Position numbers and translations under genes: made by a program. A stretch of 64,000 nucleotides of DNA, from positions 25,196,893 through 25,260,892 of the forward strand of contig OX621251.1 of NCBI GenBank assembly GCA_951640165.1. Reading direction: 5' to 3'. Positions 34,536 through 46,328 of this stretch are shown here, in pieces (within the stretch, counting starts at the first letter, position 1; every line of letters begins with the position of its first letter). The notes below the pieces were generated by a model. That model saw only the letters and a program-made list of their open reading frames with translations. It was not told the DNA's origin and did not search any database. The DNA is from Pseudoips prasinana. Its lineage: Eukaryota; Arthropoda; Insecta; Lepidoptera; Nolidae.

Positions 34536-35908
34536 CTACTCTGTCAAGAAAGTGCCGGGAAAAGATCAATAATATAAAAAATGTTTGTTATTCATCCAAA
34601 TTTATTTTATCACCTTCAAAGTATGCTCCTTCAGAAACGATACACTTACGCCAACGAATAATCCATTCATCAAAACATTTTTTAAACGCTGCTTTCGGAA
34701 TTGAGTTCTGTTCTCGCCGCGAATTCTCCTTTATGTCTTCTACCGATTGAAAACGGGTACCACGAAGTGGTAATTTGAGTTTAGGAAAAAGAAAGAAGTC
34801 AGCTGGAGCTATATCTGGTGAATATGGTGGTTGCTGGATGGTATTTGTTGAGTGTTTGGTCAAAAATTCGTTCACAATGATGGCCTTGTGCGAAGGCGCA
34901 TTATCGTGGTGCAAAATCCAACAATTTTCTTTCCACAAATCTGGCCTAAAAAGGCCTAAAAAGGCTTTAAGAGAGCAAATTCGACGAAAACGTCGAATTT
35001 GCTCTCTTAAACGCCGCATAACGCTCAAATAATATTCTTTATTTACCATTCGACCTTCCGGTAAGAATTCAGAGTGCACAACACCGCGATAGTCAAAGAA
35101 AACAGTCAACATGACTTTGACTTTTGATCGACTTTGGCGTGGTTTTTTCGGTTTCGGTTCAGTTGGAAGGCGCCACTCCGAAGTTTGTTGACTAGTTTGC
35201 ATGTCAAACTTGTAAACCCACGTCTCGTCACCAGTAACAATGCATTTCATGAATGTTGGGTCGGAATTGACTCGTTCTACCATGTCCTCAGCGACTTTCA
35301 TGCGATTGAGTTTTTGGAGAAAATTCAGATCTTTTGGGACTAGCCGGGCGGCAATATGTTTCATACCCAAATGATTAGTTAAAATGGTACGAATCGACTC
35401 GTGAGATACAGAAAGTTCGGCGGCTATCTCTGTCAGAGTTGAATGAGGATTTTCTGTCAATATTTCCTTCACTTTTGCGATGTTAACTTCAGTTGCAGAC
35501 GTTGATGGCCTACCAGAACGAGGCAAATCTTTCATCACATCTCGACACCAAAATGAATCGACTTTATCAAAAACTCGTACTTATGAGTGGTTCAAACACT
35601 CATAAGTACGAGTTTTTGATAAAGTCGATTCATTTTCAGTGACTCCGAACACGAAATTCCATCAGTGATGCAAAATTTAAGACCAACTCTTTGTTCGATA
35701 TTTTTGTCCATTATGAAATTCGCAATACACACTATATATGATATTACTAAAACCAGCACTGTATTTAATATAAATAACAGATGCAACTCAAACTCCGCGC
35801 CAGAATGGAAAACAGTTGTGCAAATCTAACAACAACAAAAAAAAAACAAAAATTTGAATTTGGAACCATAAACAAATCATCCATTCCCGATACTTTTTTG
35901 ACTGAATG
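34536..35908 (-). mobile_element. Mariner element, degenerate copy 2 with inverted duplications
   Basis: The element is about 1.37 kb with the same termini as copy 1 and TA flanks (34534-34535, 35909-35910). A 316-codon frame (35538-34588) still shows TGDETW, HHDNAPSH and YSPDIAPADFF with 34 residues between the last two catalytic Asp. The N-terminal part (MDKNIEQRV, start at about 35721) is separated from it by a 40-bp inverted duplication (35550-35636). A second inverted duplication (34966-35011) adds extra residues in frame. It is dead as written, but its catalytic core is better preserved than that of copy 1. Confidence 0.9.
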
Positions 35909-35910
35909 TA

Positions 35911-37200
35911 CCAAGACCGCAAAGCAATGTTTACGCGTTGACTTTTTTGGGAGTCATGAAATTTTTTTTTGAAAATGACGAGAGAAAAATAATAACTTTA
36001 AAAAAAATTATGAGTACCCATAGCTGTAGATGATCCAAGATAAGTGAATAGCGGGATAAATAAAAGACTCAGCACCATACAAGTATTCTACTAACTTTTA
36101 GAGAGAATATATTTCAACTAAGAACACATAAGTGTACCAAATCTTCCCTTGGATCTTATACTATGATAAAATATTTAAAGAGATAGCACAGATAATGGAG
36201 ATATTGCTATAGGTAGCACAAATTATAGATCAACCGACACACATTCCAGACACAATAGGTAAAACAACGGAGTCTGTAATACTTTGGCGTAATCACAAAA
36301 GATGGGATGATAAATTTATTTATCAGGCTGATCCAATTTGATGGATCTGTGATAAGACATGCTAAGTATGCTAGCTATTGAGATAGATACTTTCATTGTT
36401 AGGTAGCGTTTAAATGATTTTATACGTTACTTAAAACTGTCCTGTTGAAACCTCTGCAAACTACACATGCAAAGATTTCTTCACAACATTAAGACGACAT
36501 CGCTCCAAAGAGTGATTTAGACGACCTTCCGACGAAATATATTTAGGAGTCGAATTTACGTTGCTCCACGGCGCGGCACCTCACCGCAGTGACGCGACGT
36601 AGGTATAACGACATTTCATGTCAAAATCAAAATTATATAGTATCATAGACATTTATGCGCACATTTATAAATATTACCTACGATTTCTTCAGTCATGAAT
36701 CGGAGTTAAATATATTTTCTAATATCAATGCTACATAAAATAAATAAGAATAGCTAATTTCCTTTTTATACGAATAAATGTTTTGAATTAGAAGCACTAT
36801 CGGCTGGTGTATATACACATGATGTCATATTTTCAAAATTGATACATGAACCTTTACACGGGTGTTCTGTTCCAGTGGGGCTTTTATACGTAGAAGCTAG
36901 CTGGAGGAGACTCATGTAATATTTTACATTTGAACATATTTACATACCGACAAACGGACAGACCGACAGACGCACAGACATACGCACTTACGGAGTGTGC
37001 GCGTATGTCTGTAGTGTCAGCAATACTTGAAATGTCGTAGTTCGTCTGCTGTTCGCAAAAGATCGTGTGGTACTAATCAAACCTACGACAATTTCAAAGT
37101 TAAAATTATTCGAAACCCTAGTCGGGACCCGCCTCTAAAGTTCGCTCTCTTAAGTTTAGTAAGTTTTCCTTTTAAACCGACTCCACCATTGTAATGGGAT
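35911..37200. other. No gene seen
   Basis: AT-rich with an imperfect inverted repeat near 36973-37012 (ACAGACATACGCAC). It may hold the decayed 5' part of the BEL/Pao element, which I cannot confirm. Confidence 0.5.
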
Positions 37201-37425
37201 GGTTGCAGATGCTCCCACCTTCAAGCATTTGTGCGTAATCGCGTTGCTGAAGTTTTAACAAAGCAGGCTTGGCAGTACTTGGGGCAGCGACACATCCCAA
37301 CTGCATTAAACCCTGCAGATCTAATATCTCGTGGTATGGACATTAGAGCTTTGCAAATTTCAAGGTTATGGTGGACAGGTCCCGATTTCTTGAGCCAAGA
37401 ACCTATGCTTTAGCCTTTTCCACCT
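37200..37425 (+). pseudogene. BEL/Pao retrotransposon pol fragment (RNase H to integrase linker)
   Basis: The translation RNRVAEVL...IPTALNPADLISRG...LWWTGPDFL carries the NPAD(L/I)xSRG and WWxGPxFL motifs that follow RNase H in BEL/Pao Pol proteins. No LTR or intact polyprotein is seen. It is probably continuous with the integrase fragment at about 39190-39600, with the RTE inserted between them. Confidence 0.75.
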
Positions 37426-37555
37426 AAACTTTTGATACATTGCCTTAAACGCGATCGATTTCAATAAGTACTCATACAGTGCATTCTACACAACCACAAA
37501 TTGTTTAATTCGCTTTTCCGATTATTCCCAGCTCTTTAAAAACGAACTGCAGTTT

Positions 37556-38975
37556 CATCATCATCATCATCATATCAGCCGAAAGACGTCCACTGCTGGA
37601 CAAAGGCCTCCCCCAAAGATCTCCACAATTGCCGGTCTTGCGCTATCCGCATCCAGCTATTTCCAGCGACCCGCACAAGATCATCGGTCCATCTTGTAGG
37701 GGGCCTGCCCACGCTGCGTCTTCCGGTTCGTGGTCGCCACTCGAGAACCTTTCTGCCCCAACGGCCGTCGGCTCTACGAGCTATGTGCCCTGCCCACTGC
37801 CACTTCAGCTTGGCAATTCTTCGGGCTATGTCGGTGACTTTGGTTCGCCTGCGGATTTCGACATTTCTGATGCGATCCCGCAGGGAAACTCCGAGCATAG
37901 CCCTCTCCATTGCTCTTTGGGTGACCTTGAGCCTTCTAATAAGGCCCATAGTGAGCGACCACGTCTCTGTTCCGTATGTCATCACTGGCAACACACACTG
38001 GTCGAAGACTTTCGACTTGAGACACTGCGGTATTTTGGACGAGAAGATGTTACGTAGCTTCCCGAACGCTGCCCATCCGAGTTGGATTCTACGATTGACC
38101 TCCTTCTCGAAGTTGGACCTACCTAGTTGGATGGTCTGTCCTAGGTAAATATAGTTCTCTACAACTTCGAGTGCAGAGTCACCAACTTTCAATTGAGTGG
38201 GTGCAACATGGACGTTTGACTTGATTTTCGTCTTATCCATGTTCATTTTCAGACCCACTTGTTGAGAGACTCTGCTGAGGTCATCGAGCATTCTACGATA
38301 TCATCGGCAAATCGAAGGTGAGTGATGTACTCGCCATTGACATTGATGCCAAAGCCTTTCCAGTCCAGAAGCTTGAAGACGTCTTCCAATGCAGCGGTGA
38401 ACAGTTTCGGAGATATAACATCTCCCTGTCTCACGCCTCGCTGCAAGTGGATAGGTTTCGAGATCTGGTCCTGGAGTCGCACTGACATAGTGGCGTTTTC
38501 ATACAAACACTTTATCACCTCGATATACCGGTAGTCAATTTGGCACCTTATGAGAGACCTCAGCACGGCCCATGTTTCGATAGAATCAAAGGCTTTCTCA
38601 TAGTCCACAAACGCTAAGCACAGTGGCTTGTTATACTCTTCGGTCTTCTGTATAACTTGCCGCAGCGTATGTATGTGGTCTATGGTGCTAAAGCCTTTTC
38701 GGAAACCGGCTTGTTCGGGAGGCTGGAAGTCGTCAAACCTGCGCGCGAGACGGTTCGTAACGACCCTCGAAAACAACTTGTAAACATGGCTCAGCAGTGT
38801 GATGGGTCTATAATTCTTCAATAGGGTTTTGTCGCCCTTTTTGAAGAAGAGCACCACCACACTTCTGTGCCATGCTTGTGGCGTTTGACCATCTAGTATG
38901 ACGGAGTTAAATAACTTCTGAAGGGCCCGTAGGATTGGTGTACCACCCGCCCGCACTGCAGTATCACCCTTCTTG
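37556..38975 (-). mobile_element. RTE-type LINE, 5'-truncated, near-complete RT
   Basis: Reading on the minus strand: AGGTPILRALQKLFNSV, FFKKGDKTLLKNYRPITLLSHVYKLFSRVV, EQAGFRKGFSTIDHIHTL, LAFVDYEKAFDSIE, LQRGVRQGDVISPKLF and RFADDIV with the catalytic FADD intact. A small deletion or frameshift follows at about 38280-38300. The frame resumes as MLDDLSRVSQQVGLKMN...YLGQTI... and runs to WTSFG at about 37575. The element ends in CATCATCATCAT (ATGATG repeats on its own strand), the usual RTE tail. It sits inside the remains of a BEL/Pao element. Several shorter 3' fragments of the same family occur elsewhere in the window. Confidence 0.88.
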
Positions 38976-39189
38976 AATGAAACTAACTTAAGAAAGGCAC
39001 TCAATTTATTAACTGTTTTAAGCCAAAAAGAGGCCTTATCTGAATATAAATTATTATATAACAATAAGAACTGACCAAAAAAGAGTTATGAAATTTTATA
39101 AAGATGAGCACAAAGTTAAGCGCACCGGAGGCCTTAGTGATGATTTTGATTACAAAATTATTAATTAATTATCAGCATCGGAAACGAAT

Positions 39190-39604
39190 GCATGTTGATC
39201 CGTAGTTACTCCTGGGCTCGATTAGGAAACAACAGCCTAAACAGTGGCCCATAGGTGGTCGAAATTAAAAAAAGACGAGATTGCCGTCGTTGACCTATGT
39301 AGTTGTGACGGCAGAGTAAATCTTGCGTTTGAAAATTTAGGCGTTGATTACGCAGGCCCTTGATTTCGGCCTTGATTAGACTAGCAATCATAATAATGAG
39401 TGCCAGTCTAATCAAGGCCGAAGTAGTGAACTAATACAGTTGATAGCAGTTTTTGTGTGTGTTAATACTAAAGCGATTCATGTGGAACTATGTAGTTTTT
39501 GAGACTTGATATGTTCTAATTTTCTTATGGCCTTACATCGATTTATATCTGGAAGAGCCAAACCTTTTAATATTTATTGCGATATATTAAAGTACCTCAT
39601 TCGT
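39190..39604 (+). pseudogene. BEL/Pao integrase fragment
   Basis: Split over frames are GVDYAGPL (39341 onward), IAVFVCVNTKAIHVELC (about 39440-39495) and NFLMALHRFISGRAKP..IYCD (39517-39585), a typical BEL/Pao integrase core order. A hairpin (39365-39422) interrupts the sequence after DYAGP. The last part runs in frame into the LINE RT at 39605. Confidence 0.75.
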
Positions 39605-40939
39605 CGATGGATGTTCCGTCCTATTGCCATCCTGCCTTTTCTGTCCAAGATCCTTGAGCATATAGTTCATCGTCAGCTTTCTTCTTTCCTGTCTAATAAC
39701 CACCTTCTTAGCTCCTTCCAATCTGGATTCCGTACTGGCCACAGCACTGTCACTGCTCTGCTCAAAGTGACCGACGATATCCGCTGGGCCATGGAAAACA
39801 AATCCCTTTCTCTTCTAGTACTATTAGATTTCAGTTGCGCTTTTAACTCTGTAGATTTTGACGTCCTTCTCGGTATTCTAGCGTATCTTAACTTCTCTTC
39901 TAATACTGTCTTGTGGTTTAACTGTTATCTTCGGGGACGTTCGCAGTGCGTGCAACTTGATGAGACCTACTCAGATTGGTGTACTCTCACTGCTGGCGTA
40001 CCTCAGGGTGGCGTTCTTTCTCCCTTACTTTTTTCCATCTTCATTAACTCCATCACACGAGTTATTTCCTCAAACTTCCATCTCTATGCACACGATGTGC
40101 AGCTTTATAGATCCTTTACTCGAGAAGATGCTCATGGAGCGATTACTGCCATGAATCGTGATCTGGACTCAATTAATCGATGGGCAAGGTCTCACGGTCT
40201 ACTAATAAATCCTGCCAAATCCCAGGCCATGATCATTGGTAGTACTTATATGCGAAATTGCCTTGACTTCGCATCCCTCCCTACGATATGCTTAAATGGC
40301 CATCCAATAGCATACACTGACACAGCAAAAAATCTGGGCATTTCCTTTGATAGTACTTTGTCTTGGAAAGCTCAGGTATCGGAAGTTAGCAGAAAGATCC
40401 ACTTTACTTTCCACACATTAAAATGTCTTCAAAATTTCCTACCCCTGAAAACGAAAATCTCGCTAGCTCAGACACTCTTACAACCCATTCTGGACTATGC
40501 GGACTGCTGTTATCTTGATGCTACTGAGGAGCTGCTAAACAAACTTGAGCGCTTGCAAAACTTATGCATTCGTTTTATATTTGGTCTCAAAAAATATGAC
40601 CATGTCTCCAACTTTCGCAAGGATCTCAAGTGGCTCCCTATCCGTCTTCGTAGGAATGCTCGCGTATTGTATCTCTTATTCAATGTCCTTCACAATCCCT
40701 CATACCCCGCCTACCTACGGGAGCGCTTCTCCTTTATTCACTCATCTGATGCCTCCTGTAGGTCACACCTCAGATCCCTCCTTAAATTTCCTATCCACAA
40801 AACCGATTTTTATTCCTACTCCTTTACGGTGCAGGCCGTGAGGTTGTGGAATTCTCTTCCGCCTAACATCCGTAAAATAAATACTATCACTTTATTTAAA
40901 AAACGAGTGAAAGAACATTATCTCTTATCTTCATCCTAA
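39605..40939 (+). pseudogene. LINE reverse transcriptase (CR1/L2/Jockey-like group), catalytic box mutated
   Basis: This is the 3' half of a non-LTR retrotransposon ORF2, about 445 codons without a stop. Order of motifs: RPIAILPFLSKILE, QSGFRTGHSTVTALL, LLDFSCAFNSVD (first catalytic Asp kept), AGVPQGGVLSPLLF, and LYAHDVQLY in place of the usual (Y/F)ADD. A C-terminal connection domain follows, ending LWNSLPPNIR...LFKKRVKEHYL. The change to YAHD removes a metal-binding Asp, so this copy cannot be an active polymerase. The endonuclease and ORF1 are missing (5' truncation). The frame continues upstream to 39506 without a stop, but that part encodes BEL/Pao integrase, so the open frame is a chance fusion. 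The element's 3' end is probably the A/T-rich TAAATAAAA tract near 41205-41233. Confidence 0.85.
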
Positions 40940-41612
40940 TATTTGTGTACATTGTATATGTAGTATATTATATAGTCTTTATATATATATATATATCCCC
41001 TCCCCTATTTATGTATTATTAGTATGTAGTGTATAAATACACTTAGTAGTGTATAGTTGTCTACACACGGCATGGTCTTTTTCCGATTAGTTTCTCCTCT
41101 CGCGGGTCTGCTGGAAGATATTTCTATTGAAATAAGCAGTACCTTTGTGCTATATTTTCCTATTTTTGTAATTTATTGTTATTTTTGTTTCTGTGTGTAC
41201 ATAAATTATTAAATAAAAATAAAATAAATAAAAATGGATATTACGATATATAGTCCGGCATACAAGAGGTCTCTGGGAAGCTGGAGTCCAATCCACCAAA
41301 TTTCATTTGCTTAGAGTGTTGGGAAAGGCAATCCACGCATTTTGAATTCGTGTCGACAAAGGTATTACCTATGCATAGTTTGTCAATAACATTACCATCA
41401 AACACTCATAACAAATTGTCCTTGATTTGGTTTATACAATAACCCCGTCCGGCTATCTTCGTCCCCGCACACAAATCGACTCGGTATTTTAGGATGTACA
41501 TATTTTACGCAAATTCACCGTAGTTTATGAGCTTATTTTGATTTTTTTTCTATAAAGAATGCGTTTGGTCTTCCGTTAGCACTCCTACACTCCAACGGGT
41601 ATTTATATTTAA

Positions 41613-41930
41613 AACTAGCTGTGCCCGCGACTTTGTCCGCGTTTTAATTAGTTTATTTTGTTTTATTTTTGTTTTTTCAAAAATAAAAGACTTTTCTAAA
41701 ATAAAAGTAGCCTAAGTTACTCCTTATTACATCAGCTATCTGCCAATAAAATCGGTTAAAATCGGTCCAGCCATTTCAGAGATTAGCCGGAACAAACAGA
41801 CAGACAGACAGACAAAAATTGTAAAAAAAAATATTTTGGAGTATGTACCGTATAAATATTCATATACATGTAGTAAAAATCGGTTATTTCAATATTATAA
41901 ACAGACACTTCAATTTTATTTATTTGTATG
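41613..41930 (+). repeat. Dispersed lepidopteran repeat with (CAGA)n
   Basis: Same family as 22955-23279 in the same orientation (ACTAGCTGTGCCCGCGACTT ... TTTATTTATTTGTATG), closely similar throughout. It lies upstream of the 3' end of PVQ4. Confidence 0.75.
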
Positions 41931-42189
41931 TATGTAGATATATAGATAAATATATATGGCCGATATTTTAGTTTAAATCGGTTGTTGGAAAGAACTAGTT
42001 GAAGTCACTTTCAATACGATGACTAAAGAAGATTCAAAATAACGACTTTAAAAAAAATGTATTTGGAGATGAAGTTCAAATAGTAGTTAGTAAAAAGCAA
42101 TCAGTAATGTTATCAGCATTGTCATTTATTTACAATAGAAAGGTGTTCAAATGCATCTATATATGAACTAGATCTTAGTACAAAATAAT

Positions 42190-42795
42190 TCAGTTCAGTT
42201 CTTCGGGGAGGGTGACAGCGGGAGCGACGATGATGGGAGTTCCAACGATGACAGGCTCCACGGCAACGGGAGCGGTCTCAACCACCTGGACGGGCTGAAC
42301 GGCTTCGGGAGCGGTCTCCACAACCTGCACGGGGGCAACAGGGGCGGTCTCTACTACCTGGACTGGGGCAACAGGGGCGGTCTCAATAACCTGTACGGGG
42401 GCAACAGGGGCGGTCTCAATAACCTGTACGGGGGCAACAGGGGCAACCTCAACAACCTGGACGGGGTCAACAGCCGTCTCCACAACATGCACGGGGTGAG
42501 CTGCTTCGGGGGCGACAGGCCCTACGACGACAGGGGCGACGGCAACAGGGGTCTCTTCAGCGGAAGCCTGGTTGATGTTTATGATAATCTGGACGAGGGA
42601 AGCAGTGTTGGGGATCTCAGCACCAGTACCGTGCACGATGGAAACGGGGGAAACGGGTAAGACGGCGACGGGAGCGGCTTCAACGACGGGAGTGGTAAGA
42701 GCACCACCATCGTGGAAGGGGAATTCAGTCTTTCTAGACACGGGGCTAGCCACAGCCACGGCGACGACGGCAACGAAACCAATAAGGAATTTCAT
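42190..42795 (-). CDS. Secreted Pro/Val/Ala-rich repeat protein, family member PVQ4 (short form)
   Basis: This gene encodes a 201-residue protein, the shortest of the family. The signal peptide MKFLIGFVAVVAVAVAS is followed by PVSRKTEFPFHDGG. The core TASLVQIIININQASAE is near 64-80. Six PVQV(V/I)E-type units follow, then VAVEPVIVGTPIIVAPAVTLPEELN. It lacks the EPIAVGPAII block and the Leu/Gln-rich helical segment of PVQ5, with which it otherwise aligns end to end, including the shared VSIxHGTGAEI motif. There is no Cys, and the basic residues are confined to the start of the mature protein. The ATG lies 7 bases into an exon whose acceptor (TTTTCAG on the minus strand) ends at 42803. The leader exon and TATA box lie near 43159-43216. 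It is convergent with PVQ1-3. Function unknown. Confidence 0.86.
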   Translation of the reverse strand: MKFLIGFVAVVAVAVASPVSRKTEFPFHDGGALTTPVVEAAPVAVLPVSPVSIVHGTGAEIPNTASLVQIIININQASAEETPVAVAPVVVGPVAPEAAHPVHVVETAVDPVQVVEVAPVAPVQVIETAPVAPVQVIETAPVAPVQVVETAPVAPVQVVETAPEAVQPVQVVETAPVAVEPVIVGTPIIVAPAVTLPEELN

Positions 42796-43153
42796 TTTTG
42801 TTCTGAAAATAAAAATGGTAAATTAAAGAAACAAAGAGGTTATATGGTACGTTTAGCTCAAACTAACAAAATAATATAATAGAACATTTCAAATGTTTCG
42901 GTTAGATTAAGTTTTGGTTGATTCCAATGAAGGAGCCTCCTTATACTTGGCCGGCAATTCTTCCCAAATCCAACTTGAAAGATAGATATAGATTTTATGA
43001 ATTATAATCTAAGAATCATAAACCATAGTATTTGAATAAAAAAATCTTGATGTAAATCGATCAAAACAAGAGAATAAAGATTTCAATATATTAACAGGTA
43101 TTTTTTGGTTACAAGTTAAGCATAACAAAACCCAATGTATTTTTTTTTGTGTT

Positions 43154-43225
43154 CTTACCTTTCTCGGCCACGGTAATCAAAATGATACCGTTCCAAACTT
43201 GGCCTTAATTTATACTATATTTTTT
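43154..43225 (-). promoter_or_regulatory. Core promoter and leader exon of PVQ4
   Basis: On the minus strand, TATAAAT (plus 43209-43215) is followed by GGCCAAGTTTGGAACGG and TATCATTTTGAT, and then a GTAAGAAC donor whose intron begins at 43158. The same order and much of the sequence recur upstream of PVQ5. The intron is about 356 bp. Confidence 0.6.
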
Positions 43226-43898
43226 ATGGTATCATATCATATAAAGTGAATCATATCATTTTATAGATCAAATAAATCGATTTGCAAAATATTGATGCAA
43301 TTAAATTAAACAACGCAATTAGCCTTAAAACAGCAGCTAAACAGTAAACTTTGTATATCATTGCTTAGTAGGAGCCTAAAAAACCACCTTCCGGAGCGCG
43401 AGGAGCAAAATAGTAAATCTGGACCATGTTTGCCTATAGATTAATTATAATAAAAATGGACGCATAGCAGAATTTCGCCCACGTCGGTGAATCCCAACGG
43501 AGTCTTTCATAGTTATTCGCCTATCATAATGCACATCAATAGATATACTTCATTGTAATAATCGGATATGACCCCAGAAAGTTATGGCATAGACAACCGA
43601 CGACGACTTCAACATCGCCCTTTCCTCCACTAGAGTGGTGTTTGCGGTGGCAAGTCGATACACTGTCAGAGTATTTAGCTAAGTATATTTTGAGTTTATC
43701 AGACATGTTTTCTGACTGGCTGCGTCTTACTAAATGTGCTGCAACAGCTTTTATCTAACTTTTTGGACGAAGTCATTCTTACGGGCCGCAATAAAAATTA
43801 AAACTTAAATTTGCCTCTTCAGATAATTTTGCCGTCTTGATTTAAACTATCCTGTGTGTTTTACGTATCTAATGTTTTGATGGCATTTGTATATATTT

Positions 43899-43981
43899 CA
43901 TCATCATCGTCATATCAGCCGAAAGACGCTCACTTCTAGACAAAGGCCTCCCCCCAAAGATCTCCACAATTGGCGGTCTTG
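43899..43981 (-). mobile_element. RTE 3'-end fragment
   Basis: CATCATCATC... then ATATCAGCCGAAAGACG, GACAAAGGCCTCC and AGATCTCCACAATTG, as at the end of the 37556-38975 copy. Confidence 0.7.
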
Positions 43982-44114
43982 TACATATTTATTCTAGTTA
44001 TAAAATATGAATATATAGAGATATTTACCTCACACACTTTACACAGAAAAAGTGTGTGAGGGCAATTAGTGGAGCAGTTTACTTGGATAATTCTGAACCG
44101 CTATTCAGAAAGTA

Positions 44115-44787
44115 TCAAATTTTACTACTACCTACCCCTTTATCAGTCTTTGCATCCAATTCTTTAAAACTATATAATAATATGGCCTTTGCGTCTGTTA
44201 CAGACGATTTACGGCGCATTGTCTGAGAGACATTTCTTATGGTGGCTAAACAAACCGATGCGAGAGCGACATAGCCTGCCGCAGGCCTGACAAGAAAAGT
44301 TTGCGGTGGTTGGTGCTGAGCCGCTTTCATGTCGCTTCTGTCTCCTATCAGCAAGTACTCCGAACCAGACTTCATAACAAATCTTACGACCCTCCACTAC
44401 ACGTTTGCGCCATTCAACTCTATTTTCAGCGAGCTTTTCCCAGCTACGGTCGTTAATTTTAAAATCTCGCTTCGCATTAGCTACCGCACTCAACATAACA
44501 CATCGTGGTATTCGAGTGGGTTCCATTCTGTGCACTTGCCCCAACCAACGTAAACGCTTCTGTTTAAGAAACGCTGTCAGGCTAGGTAGCTGTGCTCTTT
44601 CTAGAACTCTCTCGTTAGTGACCCTATCTTGCCATGTGATGCCCAAGATCTTACGGAGACAACGCATGTAAAAGGAACCTATTCGGCTCTCCTGTTTCGC
44701 ATATGAGGTCCACGTCTCTGCTCCGTACAAGAGTATGCTTAAGATACTATTAGCAATATTTGGTTTTGCAAAAGATTCGTTCTCCAT
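44115..44787 (-). pseudogene. LINE ORF2 C-terminal fragment with zinc-finger tail
   Basis: An open frame (44787-44209) reads LLYGAETWTSYAKQE..IGSFYMRCLRKILGITWQDRVTNERVLERA...LKQKRLRWLGQVHRME..RIPRCVM...RSWEKLAENRVEWRKRV and ends in FSCQACGRLCRSRIGLFSHHKKC, a C-x2-C...H-x4-C finger. This is the C-terminus of a widespread LINE type whose clade I cannot fix. There is no RT domain upstream. Confidence 0.75.
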
Positions 44788-45418
44788 TACTCGTGTAACA
44801 CAATGTATAGCAAAACTTCATACTACACAACTATTCCAATACACAATTTAAAATATTGGGATACATAATAAACTGTCAGATAGTTTGAAATTTCCATCTT
44901 ATTCCCGTAAACTACGTTTATTACTACTTAAAAAATAAAGGGTATTTGTGTAAAACTTCAGAAAAATAGCGTAGTATAATTGAATCAGATACTTACCTAT
45001 GGTGTATCCGGAGTGATAGGATAATTAAAAAGATCATTATTTTATATTTTTACCAAGCTTAAATTATAAAAGCTCATCGTGAATTTAATACAAAATATTA
45101 CTTTTCATATCAGTATTTACATATTTAAGATACATCATTATATTTAATATTATATTATATAATACATAATTTATATACATACTAGCTGTCCCGGTAATCG
45201 TTGTACCTACTGCCTAAATAAAACCCGGAATCACAAAAAATAAAAATAAAATTGATTTTAACAAATAGGGGTTGGTGATAAATGTGTAAAAATTTAGGGT
45301 TGTGTGTATTTTTATGCCACATTACAGAAAAATAATCACAAAAATTTTTTTCCAACAAATTACAAAAAAAATGTTAAAGGTGAACAACTCTTATCACTTA
45401 GGGGTATGAAAAATAGAT

Positions 45419-45508
45419 AGTAACCGATTCTCAGACCAGTAGGTCTGAGAATCGGTTACTACCAAATTTTATATGCATATTCAGTAGAATATGCATGTAA
45501 AATTTGGT
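45419..45508. repeat. Two adjacent hairpins with identical AGTA loops
   Basis: Hairpin 1 has 19-bp perfect arms (45419-45437, 45442-45460). Hairpin 2 has 22-bp arms with one mismatch (45461-45482, 45487-45508). Both have loop AGTA and they abut with no spacer. They are embedded in a decayed dispersed repeat (45180-45540). Confidence 0.9.
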
Positions 45509-45769
45509 AAAAATCAGTAAAGCAGTTTCGGAGGAGTAAGGTAACTAATGTTGTGACACGAGAATTTTTCTGAGAGAGAAATTCCATTTTAACATCCTCA
45601 GAACAAATATCACGAGGGATATGAATAAAATTGCCGTTAAAATTAAAACAGATGCCTTAATGTTATACGAATAAACGTAATTAACTAATTTTAACACGCA
45701 AAAAAATAAAACAAGTGAATGATACACGAAGTTATTTATGACATGACAAATTTCCCGAATGCTTCGTTT

Positions 45770-45893
45770 GTACACACGGCTACACATCAAGCTATACATT
45801 TCCAGTATAAGCTGATCTCGCGTTGTAGGATTTCCATACAATGACAGGTTAGCTTATATTGGAAATGTGTAGCTTGATGTGCCGCCGTGTGTA
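45770..45893. mobile_element. MITE family C copy
   Basis: Inverted ends ACACGGCTACACATCAAGCT and AGCTTGATGTGCCGCCGTGT, about 124 bp. It overlaps the start of an accidental minus-strand frame at 45841. Confidence 0.75.
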
Positions 45894-46201
45894 CGCAGGC
45901 GCAAAGACGCGTGATAGCATTGTTACAAATCTCATTTTCTCACAGTCTATGAATATGTTCGCCTGATTTTACCGTCGCTTATTCCTATAATCGAAATTTT
46001 TAATCACAAAAATGCTAAAGAAGCCTCGCTTCAAAGAATTCATATTGCGTGGTTTTTGTACTAAAAAGAAACTGGTTCTAAAATACATACCTACTGACAG
46101 TTTTTGCAAAATCAATACAGAAACCATCACACGAGCTCTGTGTTCGAGTGGTGTAGGCCATTCAGTAGGTTCTTTGTTCCCAGAGGAGCAATTCCCTGAT
46201 C

Positions 46202-46328
46202 GAACACACGGCTACACATCAAGCTATACATTTCCAATATAAGCTGACCTCTTATTGTATGTAAATTCTATACAACGCGGGATCAGCTTATACTGGAAAT
46301 GTATAGCTTGATATGTAACCGTGTGTAC
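46202..46328. mobile_element. MITE family C copy
   Basis: It has the same termini as 45770-45893 (ACACGGCTACACATCAAGCT and ATAGCTTGATATGTAACCGT), only about 310 bp away and with a different central spacer. Confidence 0.75.

Noticed and set aside
45545..45841. 98-codon minus-strand frame with a hydrophobic stretch
   Set aside because: Its first codons lie within a family C MITE and the rest is AT-rich. Hydrophobicity follows from composition; no homologous motif was recognised.
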